From Egibacteraceae bacterium (GTDB taxonomy: Bacteria; Actinomycetota; Nitriliruptoria; Euzebyales; Egibacteraceae), in the NCBI GenBank assembly GCA_030447925.1, contig JAUJNX010000003.1:372001-436000 (forward strand): 64,000 bases of DNA, in the 5' to 3' direction. The translations under genes were made by a program, and so were the position numbers. The notes beneath the pieces were generated by a model, which worked only from the letters and a program-made list of their open reading frames with translations, did not search any database and had not been told where the DNA came from. Positions 1 through 8,940 of this stretch are shown here, piece after piece. How positions within the stretch are numbered: position 1 is the stretch's first letter; the number at the start of each line of letters is the position of its first letter.

Positions 1-1155
1 CCCGCGCGGGCGCCGCGCCGCCAGGGCGGCGACGGCGGGCACCGCCAGCAGCCAGGCGGGCTGCCAGGCCGCGATGCCGAAGGACCGGTCCACCAGCAGC
101 CCGATCAGTCGGCGGCTGCGCCCCAGGTAGTCCGGCGCGAAGCCCACGACGCCCAGCTCGCCGCTGGCGGCGAAGTGGTCGGCGCTGGCGTAGGGCGTCC
201 ACCCGGTCCACACCACCTGGTGGACCGCGAGGTAGGCGACACCCGCGACCGCCAGCCCGCCCGCGACGACCGGCACGGCGCCGCGCCGCCCCTCGCGCCA
301 CAGCCGGGCCAGGCACAGGCCCGCGAGCACGGCCGCCACCGGCGCGTACTTCACCGCCAGCCAGGGCAGCGCCACCACGACCCCGGCGACGGCGAGCGGC
401 CACCGGGGCGCCGGCGCGCCGGGACCGCCGGGGGACGGGTCGGGGCGGGTGGTCAGCGCGGCGATCGCCGCGGTGACGGCCAGGGCGGCGGGCAGCTCGG
501 GGTACACCTGGCTGCCGTAGGGCGCCAGGGGGGCCGACAGCGCGAAGACCGCGGTGGTCAGCGCCGCGGTGCGCGGGGGGACGCCGAAGCGGTCCACCGC
601 GGTCCAGGCCAGGAGGCCCGCGAGGGCGCCGGCCAGGGCGGCCAGGGTCAGCTTGGCCCCCAGCCAGCCGCCCAGCGCGACGCCGGGCACCAGCAGCAGG
701 GGCAGCAGCGGGTCGTGGGGGCTGATCCGGCGCCCACCCGGCAGCGGCCGGGTCTGCTCGGGCAGGTCGGCGGCGTGGAAGGCGCGCCAGCGCTCCGCGG
801 CCAGCTCGTCGGCGATGTCGAGGTCGCCGTCCTCGGCCAGGCTGATCGCCGACAGCAGGTACTGGGGCTCGTCGGCGGTCGTGCGCGCCCCGTAGGTCGC
901 CGGCGCCCACGCACCGGCTGCAGCGGCCACCGCCGCCGCGACGCCCACGGCCGCGACCACGGCGCGCGGGGACGAGGGCGGCGCGCCGAGGCCGTGTCGC
1001 CCGACTCCGTGCTCGGAAGCCGCCCGGCGTTTGAGGTGCACCCCCAGGCCGTGTCTCCTGACTCCGTGCTCGGAAGCCGCCCGGCGTTTGAGGTGCACCC
1101 CCAGGCCGTGTCTCCTGACTCCGTGCTCGGAAGCCGCCCGGCGTTTGAGGTGCAT
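1..1155 (-). CDS. Membrane glycosyltransferase-like protein (partial, C-terminus off the left edge)
   Basis: The frame is open from an ATG at 1155 to the window edge. The protein has a short soluble start with the motif TADEPQYLL, an acidic loop (LAEDGDLDIADE), then many alanine/leucine-rich membrane segments. That arrangement is typical of actinobacterial integral membrane proteins related to dolichyl-phosphate-mannose-type (GT39/GT87-like) glycosyltransferases. The precise substrate is unknown. The ATG lies 2 bases after the stop of fbpB, and the first 57 codons are a three-copy 19-residue repeat rich in Arg and His. A GTG at 960 would skip the repeats and start directly at the first hydrophobic segment, so the true start is uncertain. 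I am sure of the frame and the membrane nature, less so of the function. Confidence 0.6.
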   Translation of the reverse strand, partial: MHLKRRAASEHGVRRHGLGVHLKRRAASEHGVRRHGLGVHLKRRAASEHGVGRHGLGAPPSSPRAVVAAVGVAAAVAAAAGAWAPATYGARTTADEPQYLLSAISLAEDGDLDIADELAAERWRAFHAADLPEQTRPLPGGRRISPHDPLLPLLLVPGVALGGWLGAKLTLAALAGALAGLLAWTAVDRFGVPPRTAALTTAVFALSAPLAPYGSQVYPELPAALAVTAAIAALTTRPDPSPGGPGAPAPRWPLAVAGVVVALPWLAVKYAPVAAVLAGLCLARLWREGRRGAVPVVAGGLAVAGVAYLAVHQVVWTGWTPYASADHFAASGELGVVGFAPDYLGRSRRLIGLLVDRSFGIAAWQPAWLLAVPAVAALAARRPRG

Positions 1156-1161
1156 CCCTAG
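991..1161. repeat. Three tandem copies of a 57-bp unit
   Basis: Copies lie at 991-1047, 1048-1104 and 1105-1161. The last two differ at only two positions near the right end, and the first at a few more. The period is 19 codons, so both the minus-strand membrane gene and the opposite strand stay open through the array. On the minus strand each unit encodes a basic peptide containing HLKRRAASEHG. The array begins at the fbpB stop codon. Confidence 0.9.
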
Positions 1162-2827
1162 GCCAGCGCGTCGGAGCGGCGCAGCACCAACAGCCACGTC
1201 AGGATCCCCGATAGCACGACGAGCAGGAGGGCGGTGAGGCTGGCGTCGGCCCAGCGCGCCCCCTCGGTCGCCTGCCACGTCGTGGTCGCCAGCGTCGCGA
1301 AGCCGGTCGGCGCGAGCAGCAGCGTCGCGGGCAGCTCCTTCATCGCCGACAGCAGCACCAGGCCCGCCCCGGCCGACAGCGGCCCGGCCAGCAGCGGCAG
1401 GTCGACGCGCAGCAGCCGGCGGACCCCGCCGGCGCCCAGCAGCCGCGCCGCGTCGCCCACCCGCGGCGGGATGGCCGCCACCCCGACCTGGGCCGACCGC
1501 AGCGCCTGCGCGCCGAAGTGCACCACGTAGCCCGCGATGAGCAGCGGGAACGTCTGGTACAGCACCCCCGCCGGTCCGGCCCCGAGGGTGAAGAACACCA
1601 GCGCGAGCGCGCTCACCAGCCCGGGCAGCGCGAACCCGCCGACCACGACGGCGTTCACCGCGTCGGCCAGCCGGCCGCGGTGGCGGGTGGTCAGGTAGGC
1701 GACCGGCAGCACGACCGCGACCGCGGCGGCCGCCGCGGCCAGGCCCGCCACGGCGGTGTTCGCCGCCGGCTCGAGCAGGTGGCGCGACAGCCCACCGGCG
1801 GCGCCCGCGGCCAGGCCGCGCGCGCTCCACCACACCAGCACGCCGACCGGCGCGGCCAGCGACAGCGCCACGACCGCCCCCGCCGCCGCCGCGGCGGCGC
1901 CCCGCCAGCGCCCCAGCCGCACCCGCAGCGACCGCGTCCCGCGCGCCACCCCGCGGGCGGCGCGACCGGTGACGGCGCGCTCCCCGGCCGCGACCGCGAT
2001 GGCCAGCAGGCCCAGCTGCAGCCCGGCCAGCAGCGACACCGCGGGGGTCAGCCGGTTCGCGTAGATCACCCGCGTGAGGGTGTCGTAGCGCAGCAGGTCG
2101 ACCGCCCCGAAGTCCGAGATCACGTAGAGGAACACCAGCAGCGTCCCCGCCAGCGCCGCGCCGCGGACCTGGGGAGCACCACCAGGCGGAAGCTGTCCCA
2201 CGAGTCGCGGCCGAGCAGGCGCGCGGACTCCTCCAGCGACGCGGGCAGCTGGCGCAGCCGCGCGGCCGCGGGCAGGAAGACGTAGGGGAAGGTCAGCAGG
2301 GTGAGGACGGCGAACGCGGCGCCGAAGCCCTCGACCCGCGGCAGGCGGACCCCCGCGAGCGGCGCCACCAGCTGCTCCAGCACCCCGCCGGTCGCGAAGG
2401 CCGCCTGCAGGGTGAACGCGCCGATGTAGGACGGGATGACCAGCGGCAGGGCCAGCAGGACCGCCCACAGCCGGGCGCCGGGCAGGTCGGTGCGGGCCAC
2501 CAGCCAGGCGCAGGCGACCCCGAGGACCGTCGCGGCGCCCGCGACCGCGGCGGCGAGGGCCACGCTGCGCCCCAGCGCGGCGAGCGCGTCGCCGCCGGTC
2601 AGCCCGGCCAGCAGGTCGGCGCCCAGCCCGGCGGTGCGCAGGACCAGGTAGGCGAACGGCGTCGCGAATCCGGCTGCGACCACCACCGCCGCGACCGCGA
2701 GCCCCGCGGGCGCGCGGTCCCGGCGGCGCGCACCCCTCGCACCCTCGCACCCTCGCGCCGCGCGCGGGGCCGCCGGGCGCGGTGGCGCGGCCGCACGCAG
2801 CCGCACGTCGTCCCCCGCCGCCACCAC
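1158..2827 (-). CDS. fbpB: Ferric iron ABC transporter permease, two fused MetI domains (frameshifted)
   Basis: This is the inner-membrane channel of an Fe(3+) uptake transporter. About 555 residues contain two consecutive permease domains, as in FbpB/SfuB proteins, with roughly twelve membrane segments. Each half carries the cytoplasmic EAA-type loop; the first is at ESARLLGRDSWDSF and the second at DAARLLGAGG. The reading frame breaks once near 2171-2174, where a run of four G on the plus strand should probably be five: LVVLP on one side continues as QVRGAALAGTLLVF in another frame. This is either an assembly error or a real inactivating deletion. It lies 13 bases after fbpA on the same strand and clearly belongs to that operon. 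Confidence 0.8.
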
Positions 2828-2840
2828 GCCCCCGCCCGCC

Positions 2841-3844
2841 TCAGCCGTCCAGGCCGCTCTGCTCGATCAGCTCCACCGTACGTTCCAGCCCGCCGCCGAG
2901 GTCGTCGATGTCGACCTCCGGCGCCGACCCCGGGTCCAGCGGCGGCACGTCCGCGGCCGGCTCGACGCCGGTGGCCAGCGGGTACTCCTTGGTCTCGTCG
3001 GCGAAGAAGCGCTGCGCCTCGTCGGCCAGCAGGAACGCGGCCAGCTCGCCCGCGGCCTCCTGGCGCGGCGACGACGCGAGCACGGCCACCGGCGAGGCCA
3101 GCACGAGCCCGCCCACGTCGCCGTCGGCGAAGGCGTGGTTGGCGATCGGCAGGTCCGGGTCCTCCGCGAGGAAGCGGTAGCCGTAGTAGTGGTTCACCAG
3201 GCCCATCTCGACCTCGCCGCGCCCGACGGCCTCGACGATCGCGTTGTTGTTCGCATACGTGGGGGCGCCGCCCTCCGCCAGCCCCGCGAGCCAGTCCGCC
3301 GCCGCGTCGTCCCCGACGGCGCCGCGCAGGGCGGTGACGAAGTCCTGGAACGACCCGTTGGTCGGCGCGACCGCGACCCGGCCGGCGAACTCCTCGCCGG
3401 GAAGGTCGAACACCGAGGCGGGCAGGTCGGCCTCGTCGACCAGGTCGGTGTTGTAGACCAGCACGCGCTGGCGGCCGGTCACCCCGACCCAGCGGCCGTC
3501 GGCGTCGCGGTAGGCCGGGTCGACCCGGTCGGTCAGCTCGTCCGGGAGGGCGGCGAGGAGGTCCTGGCCGGCGAGGTAGCCGGTGGCGCCGGGCGACTGG
3601 GAGTAGAAGACGTCGGCCGGGGAGTTGTCGCCCTCCTCGGCGAGCAGAGGAGCGCGAGCTCGGCGGAGTCCCCGTAGCGGACGTCGATCCCGGTCCCGGT
3701 CTCCTCCGCGAAGCGCTCCAGGATGGGCCCGACCAGCGCCTGATCGCGGCCGGAGTAGATGGTCAGGCGCTCCTCGCCCCCGCCGCAGCCGGCGGCGGCG
3801 ATCAGCGCGAGGAGCAGCACCGCGGTGGACAGGCGTCTCGTCAT
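2841..3844 (-). CDS. fbpA: Iron ABC transporter substrate-binding lipoprotein (frameshifted)
   Basis: This extracytoplasmic ferric-binding protein delivers iron to FbpB. The start ATG at 3844 gives a lipoprotein signal ending LIAAAGCGGG, followed by LTIYSGRDQALVGPILERF, a hallmark of the FbpA/FutA family. Later come a block with NHYYGYRFL containing the paired tyrosines that bind iron in this family, and a C-terminal ADETKEYPL segment. The frame changes once at about 3641-3655, where AELALL should run into LAEEGDNSPADVFYSQ; one base appears missing. It is the first gene of the fbpAB operon and has a possible iron-regulator box just upstream. Confidence 0.82.
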
Positions 3845-3845
3845 G

Positions 3846-3864
3846 TTCGGTAAGGTAACCCTCA
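3846..3864 (-). promoter_or_regulatory. Candidate DtxR/IdeR-type iron box upstream of fbpA
   Basis: On the minus strand the 19 bases TGAGGGTTACCTTACCGAA match the IdeR/DtxR consensus, recalled as TTAGGTTAGSCTAACCTAA, at 13 positions. The site lies immediately upstream of the fbpA start codon and also just before the GTG of the divergent gene at 3866. Repression by iron would suit an iron-uptake operon. Only one site was seen and no binding is proven. Confidence 0.4.
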
Positions 3865-3865
3865 C

Positions 3866-5716
3866 GTGAAGGGCAGGTCCAAACGGGAGGCGGGCGCCGT
3901 GCGGCGTGCGGGTGCGGTGCGGTGGTGGGCGGGCGCGGGGCTGCTCGTCGCGGCCGTGGCGGTGCTGGTGCCCGCGCTCGACCCGGCGGTGCTGCGGGAC
4001 ACGTTCTCGGCGGCGGCGGCAGACCCGGTCGCGCTGGTCGCGGTGTCCGCGCTCTACGGGCTGGCGTTCGTGCTGCGCGCCGCGCTGCTGCGCCGCGTGC
4101 TGCCCACGGTCGCGTTCGGGCAGGCGCTGGCGGCGCTGCACGTCGCGCTGGCCGGCAACCACCTCCTGCCGCTGCGGCTCGGCGAGGTCCTGCGCGTCAC
4201 CAGCCTGGTCCGGCGGGCGGGCGTGCCCGTCGGCGTCGCCACCGCGGCGACCGTCGGCCTGCGCGCGGCCGACCTCGTGGCGGTCCTGGCGATCGCGGCG
4301 GCGCTGGGCCCGCGGCTGGTGGCGGGGACCGCCGGGCCGGCGGGCTGGCTCCTGATCGTCCCGGCCGCGGGCGCGTGGCTGGCCGCCGGCTGGTGGCTGC
4401 GCCGCGCCGTGGCCCGCCGCGCCGCGGCGGCCCCGGGGCCGGCCGTGCGCGCCCCGGGGCGGTCGTGGGGGCGGGGGCCCTGCTCGCCTGGGTGCTGGAG
4501 GCGGCGCTGGTGTGGCAGACGGCGCGCTGGGCGGGGGTGGTCGTGGACCCGCTCGACGCGCTGCTGGTCACCGCGGTGACCATCGCCGCGCAGACCGTGG
4601 CCGTCGCGCCGGGCGGGCTGGGCACCTACGAGGCCGCCGCCACCGCGGCCTTCGTGGCCCTGGGCGCCGACCCCGCACCCGCTCTGGCCGCGGCCGTCAC
4701 CGCCCACGCCCTGAAGACCGCCTACGCGGTCGCCGCGGGCGCGGTCGCCGCCCTCGCCCCCGCCCCCACCCTCTTCGGCCACCTGCGCCTCCCCACCCGC
4801 CCCACCCCCGCCCCGGACGCCGCCCCGGCCCGGCGCAGCGCCGCCGCGCCCACCGCTGCCGCGCCCACCGCCGCCGCGCCCACCGCCGCCGCGCGCACCC
4901 CGGCCCGCGCCGCCGCCCCTGCGACCCCCGGGGCCGGGCCGGTGGTGCTGTTCCTGCCCGCGCACGACGAGGCGGCGGCGGTGGGGGACGTCGTCCGCCG
5001 CGTGCCGGCCGAGGTCGCCGGGCGGCCCGTGCGCTGCCTGGTGGTCGACGACGGGTCGACCGACGCAACCGTCCAGGTCGCCGCAGCGGCGGGGGCCGAG
5101 GTCGTGCGCCTGGGCGCCAACCGCGGCCTCGGCGGCGCCGCGGTGCGCCGCGGCCTGGCGGAGGGGTCGCGCGCGGGGCGTCGGTGGTCGCCTTCTGCGA
5201 CGCCGACGGCGAGTACGCGCCCGAGGAGCTGGCCGCCCTGGTCACGCCCATCCTCGAGGGCCGCGCCGACTACGTGGTCGGCTCCCGCTTCGCGGGCGGC
5301 GGGCGGGCGATGGCCCCCACCGCGAGTTCGGCAACCGCGTCCTGACGGCCGCCCTCCGGGTCGTCGCCCGGACGCCCCTCACCGACGGGCAGTCCGGGTA
5401 CCGCGCCCTGTCCGCCGCCGCCGCGGCCGACGCCGAGGTCCTCCACGACTACAACTACGCCCAGGTCCTGACCCTGGACCTGCTCGCCAAGGGCCACCGC
5501 TACGCCGAGGTCCCCATCAGCTACCGGTTCCGCACGACCGGCCGGTCCTTCATCCGCCTGGGTCCCTACCTCCGCCACGTCCTGCCCGCGGTCCACCGCG
5601 AGCTGAACGCCCCCGCGGCCGCGCGCCCGCCGCCGCGGCCCCCGCCCCGCGGCGGACCTGTCGCCCGCGCGCTGAGCCGCCCCACACCCTGGACCCCGGC
5701 CGCTGCCAGACGATAG
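3866..5716 (+). CDS. Flippase-like (UPF0104/AglD-type) membrane domain fused to a family 2 glycosyltransferase (frameshifted)
   Basis: The first ~300 residues form a multi-spanning domain of the lysylphosphatidylglycerol-synthase transmembrane/UPF0104 type, with AGNHLLPLRLGEVLR and later VAPGGLGTYEAA. After an alanine/proline/threonine linker with PTAAA repeats comes a GT-A domain: LFLPAHDEAAAVGDVV, LVVDDGSTD, CDADGEY (the DXD-type site) and GSRFAGG. It ends with the DGQSGYRAL and YRFRTTGRSF blocks of polyprenyl-phosphate sugar synthases. It probably makes or moves lipid-linked sugars at the membrane. The frame breaks near 4457, 5161-5178 and in a C run at 5313-5317, so as read it is not intact. 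The start is a GTG divergent from fbpA. Confidence 0.65.
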
Positions 5717-5741
5717 GATCCAACTGACCACCGTCTGGATG
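5713..5741 (+). promoter_or_regulatory. Two-part operator upstream of the GntR gene
   Basis: The element reads GGATCCAACT, 11 bases, GGATG and lies about 26 bases before the regulator's start codon. The same words with the same spacing occur at 8890-8915 before the sugar-binding protein gene. GGATCC is a palindromic core of the kind bound by GntR/FCD dimers. Autoregulation by the adjacent GntR protein is the obvious reading but is inferred. Confidence 0.55.
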
Positions 5742-5766
5742 CAGAGAACGGGCAGGAGGGAAGGCG

Positions 5767-6525
5767 ATGTACGGCCGGCCGGCGCACGCGCGGCGGGGGA
5801 GGGGCCGCCGCATGAGCCAGGGGTCCGCGCAGGAGCGCGGGGCGCTGGTCGATTGGCTGACCGACCAGGTCCGCGCGGGCATCCTCGCCGGTGAGGTCCC
5901 CGTGGGGTCGTGGCTGCGGCAGGAGGACCTCGCCGCCCGCTTCGGCGTCAGCCGCACCCCGTGCGCGAGGCCCTGCGCGGCCTGCAGGCGGCGGGCGTCG
6001 TCGAGGTCCTGCCCCGGCGCCCGGGTGCGGGGGCCCCCCCGGCGCGCCCCCCGCGACGCCTCCCCGGGGCGCGCGGCCCGTGCGGGCCGGCCCCCCGAGC
6101 TCCGGCCCGCGTGGGTCACGGAGGGGGCCCTGCCCCCGCTGCGCCTGGCGGTGTAGCTGTCCGCCGGGGCGCCGGGGGGGCTGGTGGCCGCCGCCGGGGA
6201 CGGCGGCGACGAGGGCTGGGCGCGCGACTGGTCGTCCGCCAACGACGCGTTCCACCGGGTGATCGTCGAGGCGTCCGGCAACGAGCGGCTCCCGTCGGTC
6301 ATCGCCAACCTGCACCAGAGCTTCCCGCGCAGCGTGACCTGGGTGGCGCTCGCCGGCCGGCCGCGCCTCGCGCAGGAGAACGTCGCCCAGCACGCCGCGG
6401 TGCGCGCCGCGCTGGAGCGCGGCGACGCCGCCGGCGCCCGCCGGGCGATGGTCGCCCACGTGCAGGCGGCGGGGGAGCTCGTCGCCGCCTGGTTCGAGCG
6501 CCACGCCCAGGAGGCGGCGCGCTAG
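5767..6525 (+). pseudogene. GntR-family (FCD) transcriptional regulator, several frameshifts
   Basis: A winged-helix DNA-binding domain is clear: LTDQVRAGILAGEVPVGSWL, then DLAARFGVSRTP, followed in another frame by VREALRGLQAAGVVEVL. The C-terminal effector domain is of the FCD type: WSSANDAFHRVIVEASGNER, and HAAVRAALERGDAAGARRAM. The frame changes near 5962 (one G missing in the SRTPVREAL motif) and at least twice more between 6010 and 6180. The ATG at 5767 has a strong AGGAGG at 5754-5759; an ATG at 5812 also fits the family. If the breaks are real the regulator is dead; if they are assembly errors it probably controls the sugar operon that follows. Confidence 0.7.
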
Positions 6526-6533
6526 CGCCGGCC

Positions 6534-8906
6534 GTGGCCACCTACGAGCTGCCCCCGTTCCTGGGCGCCCCCGTGCCCGTCGAGCTGCTGGCGGAGCTGA
6601 CCGGCTGGGAGCGCGACGCCCGCGGGCTGACCCTGCGGGTCCGCACCGACCGCTACGAGCCGCTCCTGCAGGACTACTACGGCACGGTCTGCGAGACCGT
6701 GTTCACCGAGCCCGCGGCGGGGCGCCCGGTCACCGTCTGCATCGACGCCCAGACCGCGGAGATCCTGCGCATCCGCACCGCTCCGGGGGACGCGGTGCCC
6801 GACCACGCGACCCCGATGGTCGTCGGCCGCTTCGACGACCCCGTGGACCTCGACGTGGTCGAGGACGAGCGCACCGTGGAGCTGCACACCGCCGCCCTGC
6901 GCGTCGTCGTCGTCCGCGAGCCGTTCCGCATCGAGGTCCGCGACCGGGACGGCCGGCTGCTCCTGGGCACCCGCCCGGTGGACCTGGCCCCCCTGCGCCG
7001 CGGGGAGGACCGCTGGAACCCCGCCGAGCAGCGCTGGCTGTTCGCCCACCGCTACGCCTACCCCCCCGGCAGCGCCCCGGGGGCGAGCCCGCGCGCGTTC
7101 CTGTCGCTGGACCTGCGCCACGACGAGCGCATCCACGGCTTCGGGGAGACCTACGGCCGCTTCGACAAGCACGGCACCGAGCAGCGGCTGTGGCTGGAGG
7201 AGGCGTTCTCCAACACCTCGCCGGCGACCTACAAGCGCGTGCCGTTCTGGCTGTCCAGCCGCGGCTACGGCCTGTTCGCCAACACCTCGCACGCGCTGAC
7301 CGCCAAGGTCGGCAGCCTGGACCACACCGCGCTGTCGCTGGTGGTCGACGACACCGAGGCGCTGGACCTGTGGTTCCTGTACGGCCCCACGCCCGCCGAG
7401 GTGCTGCCGCGCTACACCGCGGTCACCGGCGCCCCGGCCCTGCCCCCGCGCTGGAGCTTCGGCTTCTGGATGTCGCGGATCACCTACCGCACCCAGGACG
7501 AGGTCGAGGCGGTCGCCGCCGAGCTGCGCGCCCACCGCATCCCCTGCGACGTCGTCCACATCGACACCGGCTGGTTCGCCCACGAGTACGTGTGCGACTT
7601 CGCCTTCGGCCCGCAGTTCCCCGACCCCGCCGGGATGCTCGCACGCCTGGCCGCCCAGGGCTTCCGCGTGAGCCTGTGGCAGTGGCCGAACGTGACCGTG
7701 GACTCCGCGGTGTTCGCCGAGGGCATGGCGGGCGGGCACTTCGCCCTGCGCCCCAGCGGGCACGTGCACCTGCAGGCCGGCGGCTACGGGCAGGACGCCG
7801 CGGTTCTCGACTACTCCCGGCCCGAGACCGTCGCGTGGATGCAGGAGAAGTTCCGCGCGCTGTTCGACCTGGGCGTCGCGGCCCTCAAGGTCGACTACGG
7901 CGAGGGCGCGCCCCCGTCGGCGGTCTACGCGCTGCTGCCGTCGGAGGCCGCCCACAACGGCTACCCGCTGCTGTACCAGCAGGCGGTGTGGGCCGCGACC
8001 GAGGCCGCGCACGGGCCGGGCGGGGCGGTGCTGTGGGCCCGCGCGGCGTGGGCGGGGTCCCAGCGCTACCCGGTGCACTGGTCCGGGGACGGGGTGGCCC
8101 GCAGCGAGGACCTCGCCTGCGTCGTGCGCGCCGCGCTGTCGTTCGGGCTGTCGGGCTTCCCCTTCTACAGCTCCGACGTCGGCGGGTTCACCGGCCTGCC
8201 CAGCCCGGAGCTGTACGTGCGCTGGCTGCAGTTCGGGATCTTCAGCTCCCACGTCCGCGCCCACGGCCAGCCGCCGCGCGAGCCGTGGCACTTCGGGCCC
8301 GAGGTCGAGGACCTCGTCCGCGAGCACCTGGAGCTGCGCTACCGGCTGCTGCCCTACCTGTGGACCGAGGCGCTGGACTGCACCCGCACGAGCCTGCCGA
8401 TGGTGCGCGCGCTCCTGCTCGCCCACCCCGACGACCCCGTCGCCTGCGCGGTGGACGACGCGTACCTGTTCGGGCGCGACCTGCTGGTGGCGCCGGTCCT
8501 GGACGAGGGCACGAGCCGGTCGGTGTACCTGCCGCGCGGTGAGTGGGTGGACCTGTGGTCCGACGAGGTGCTGGCGGGCGGGCGGTTCGTGGAGGTCGAC
8601 GCGCCCCTGGCCCGCATCCCCGTCTTCGTCCGCGCGGGCGCGATCCTGCCGCTGGGCCCGGTGCAGCAGCACACGGGCGAGCGCCCGCTGGACCCCCTGA
8701 CCATCCGGCTGTACCGGCCGGGGGCCTCGGGCGCCGCGGAGTTCGTGGTCGGCGGCGGGGACCCGGTACGGGTCGCCTACCGCCGGGCGGGTGACCGGGT
8801 CGAGGTCGCGGTCCAGGGCGCGCCGGGCCGCGTCGAGGTCGAGGTCCACGGGGCCGGCGCCGACCTCGAGGTCCAAACGCTTGCCGATTGGATCCAACTC
8901 AGTTAG
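6534..8906 (+). CDS. Glycoside hydrolase family 31 (alpha-xylosidase/alpha-glucosidase type)
   Basis: This 790-residue enzyme should hydrolyse alpha-linked sugars from oligosaccharides. The N-terminal beta domain carries HGFGETYGRFDKHG; the (beta/alpha)8 barrel has PPRWSFGFWMSR, VVHIDTGWF, and the family's nucleophile aspartate in LKVDYGEGAP. The acid/base aspartate is in HWSGDGVA, and a barrel motif SGFPFYSSDVGGF follows. The order matches YicI-type alpha-xylosidases, though alpha-glucosidase activity is possible. No signal peptide is seen, so it acts in the cytoplasm on imported sugar. The GTG start follows the GntR stop by 8 bases; the frame is open further upstream but that part overlaps the regulator. 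The last codons overlap the second operator. Confidence 0.85.
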   Translation: MATYELPPFLGAPVPVELLAELTGWERDARGLTLRVRTDRYEPLLQDYYGTVCETVFTEPAAGRPVTVCIDAQTAEILRIRTAPGDAVPDHATPMVVGRFDDPVDLDVVEDERTVELHTAALRVVVVREPFRIEVRDRDGRLLLGTRPVDLAPLRRGEDRWNPAEQRWLFAHRYAYPPGSAPGASPRAFLSLDLRHDERIHGFGETYGRFDKHGTEQRLWLEEAFSNTSPATYKRVPFWLSSRGYGLFANTSHALTAKVGSLDHTALSLVVDDTEALDLWFLYGPTPAEVLPRYTAVTGAPALPPRWSFGFWMSRITYRTQDEVEAVAAELRAHRIPCDVVHIDTGWFAHEYVCDFAFGPQFPDPAGMLARLAAQGFRVSLWQWPNVTVDSAVFAEGMAGGHFALRPSGHVHLQAGGYGQDAAVLDYSRPETVAWMQEKFRALFDLGVAALKVDYGEGAPPSAVYALLPSEAAHNGYPLLYQQAVWAATEAAHGPGGAVLWARAAWAGSQRYPVHWSGDGVARSEDLACVVRAALSFGLSGFPFYSSDVGGFTGLPSPELYVRWLQFGIFSSHVRAHGQPPREPWHFGPEVEDLVREHLELRYRLLPYLWTEALDCTRTSLPMVRALLLAHPDDPVACAVDDAYLFGRDLLVAPVLDEGTSRSVYLPRGEWVDLWSDEVLAGGRFVEVDAPLARIPVFVRAGAILPLGPVQQHTGERPLDPLTIRLYRPGASGAAEFVVGGGDPVRVAYRRAGDRVEVAVQGAPGRVEVEVHGAGADLEVQTLADWIQLS

Positions 8907-8917
8907 CGTTGGATGGA
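8888..8917 (+). promoter_or_regulatory. Two-part operator upstream of the sugar-binding protein gene
   Basis: The sequence TTGGATCCAACT, 10 more bases, TTGGATGGA repeats the element at 5717-5741 with identical spacing between GGATCCAACT and GGATG. It overlaps the last codons of the GH31 gene and ends 24 bases before the next ATG. That suggests an internal promoter for the transporter genes controlled by the same GntR protein. Confidence 0.55.
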
Positions 8918-8940
8918 AGATCTCAGCGCGAGGAGAAGCG

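Noticed and set aside
4840-4890. Short direct repeats (PTAAA) as a mobile or regulatory repeat
   Set aside because: They encode a Pro/Ala/Thr linker between two domains and have no features of a mobile element.
5910-6533. Extension of the GH31 frame upstream to 5910
   Set aside because: This part reads through the GntR gene out of phase; GH31 family similarity begins at about 6534.
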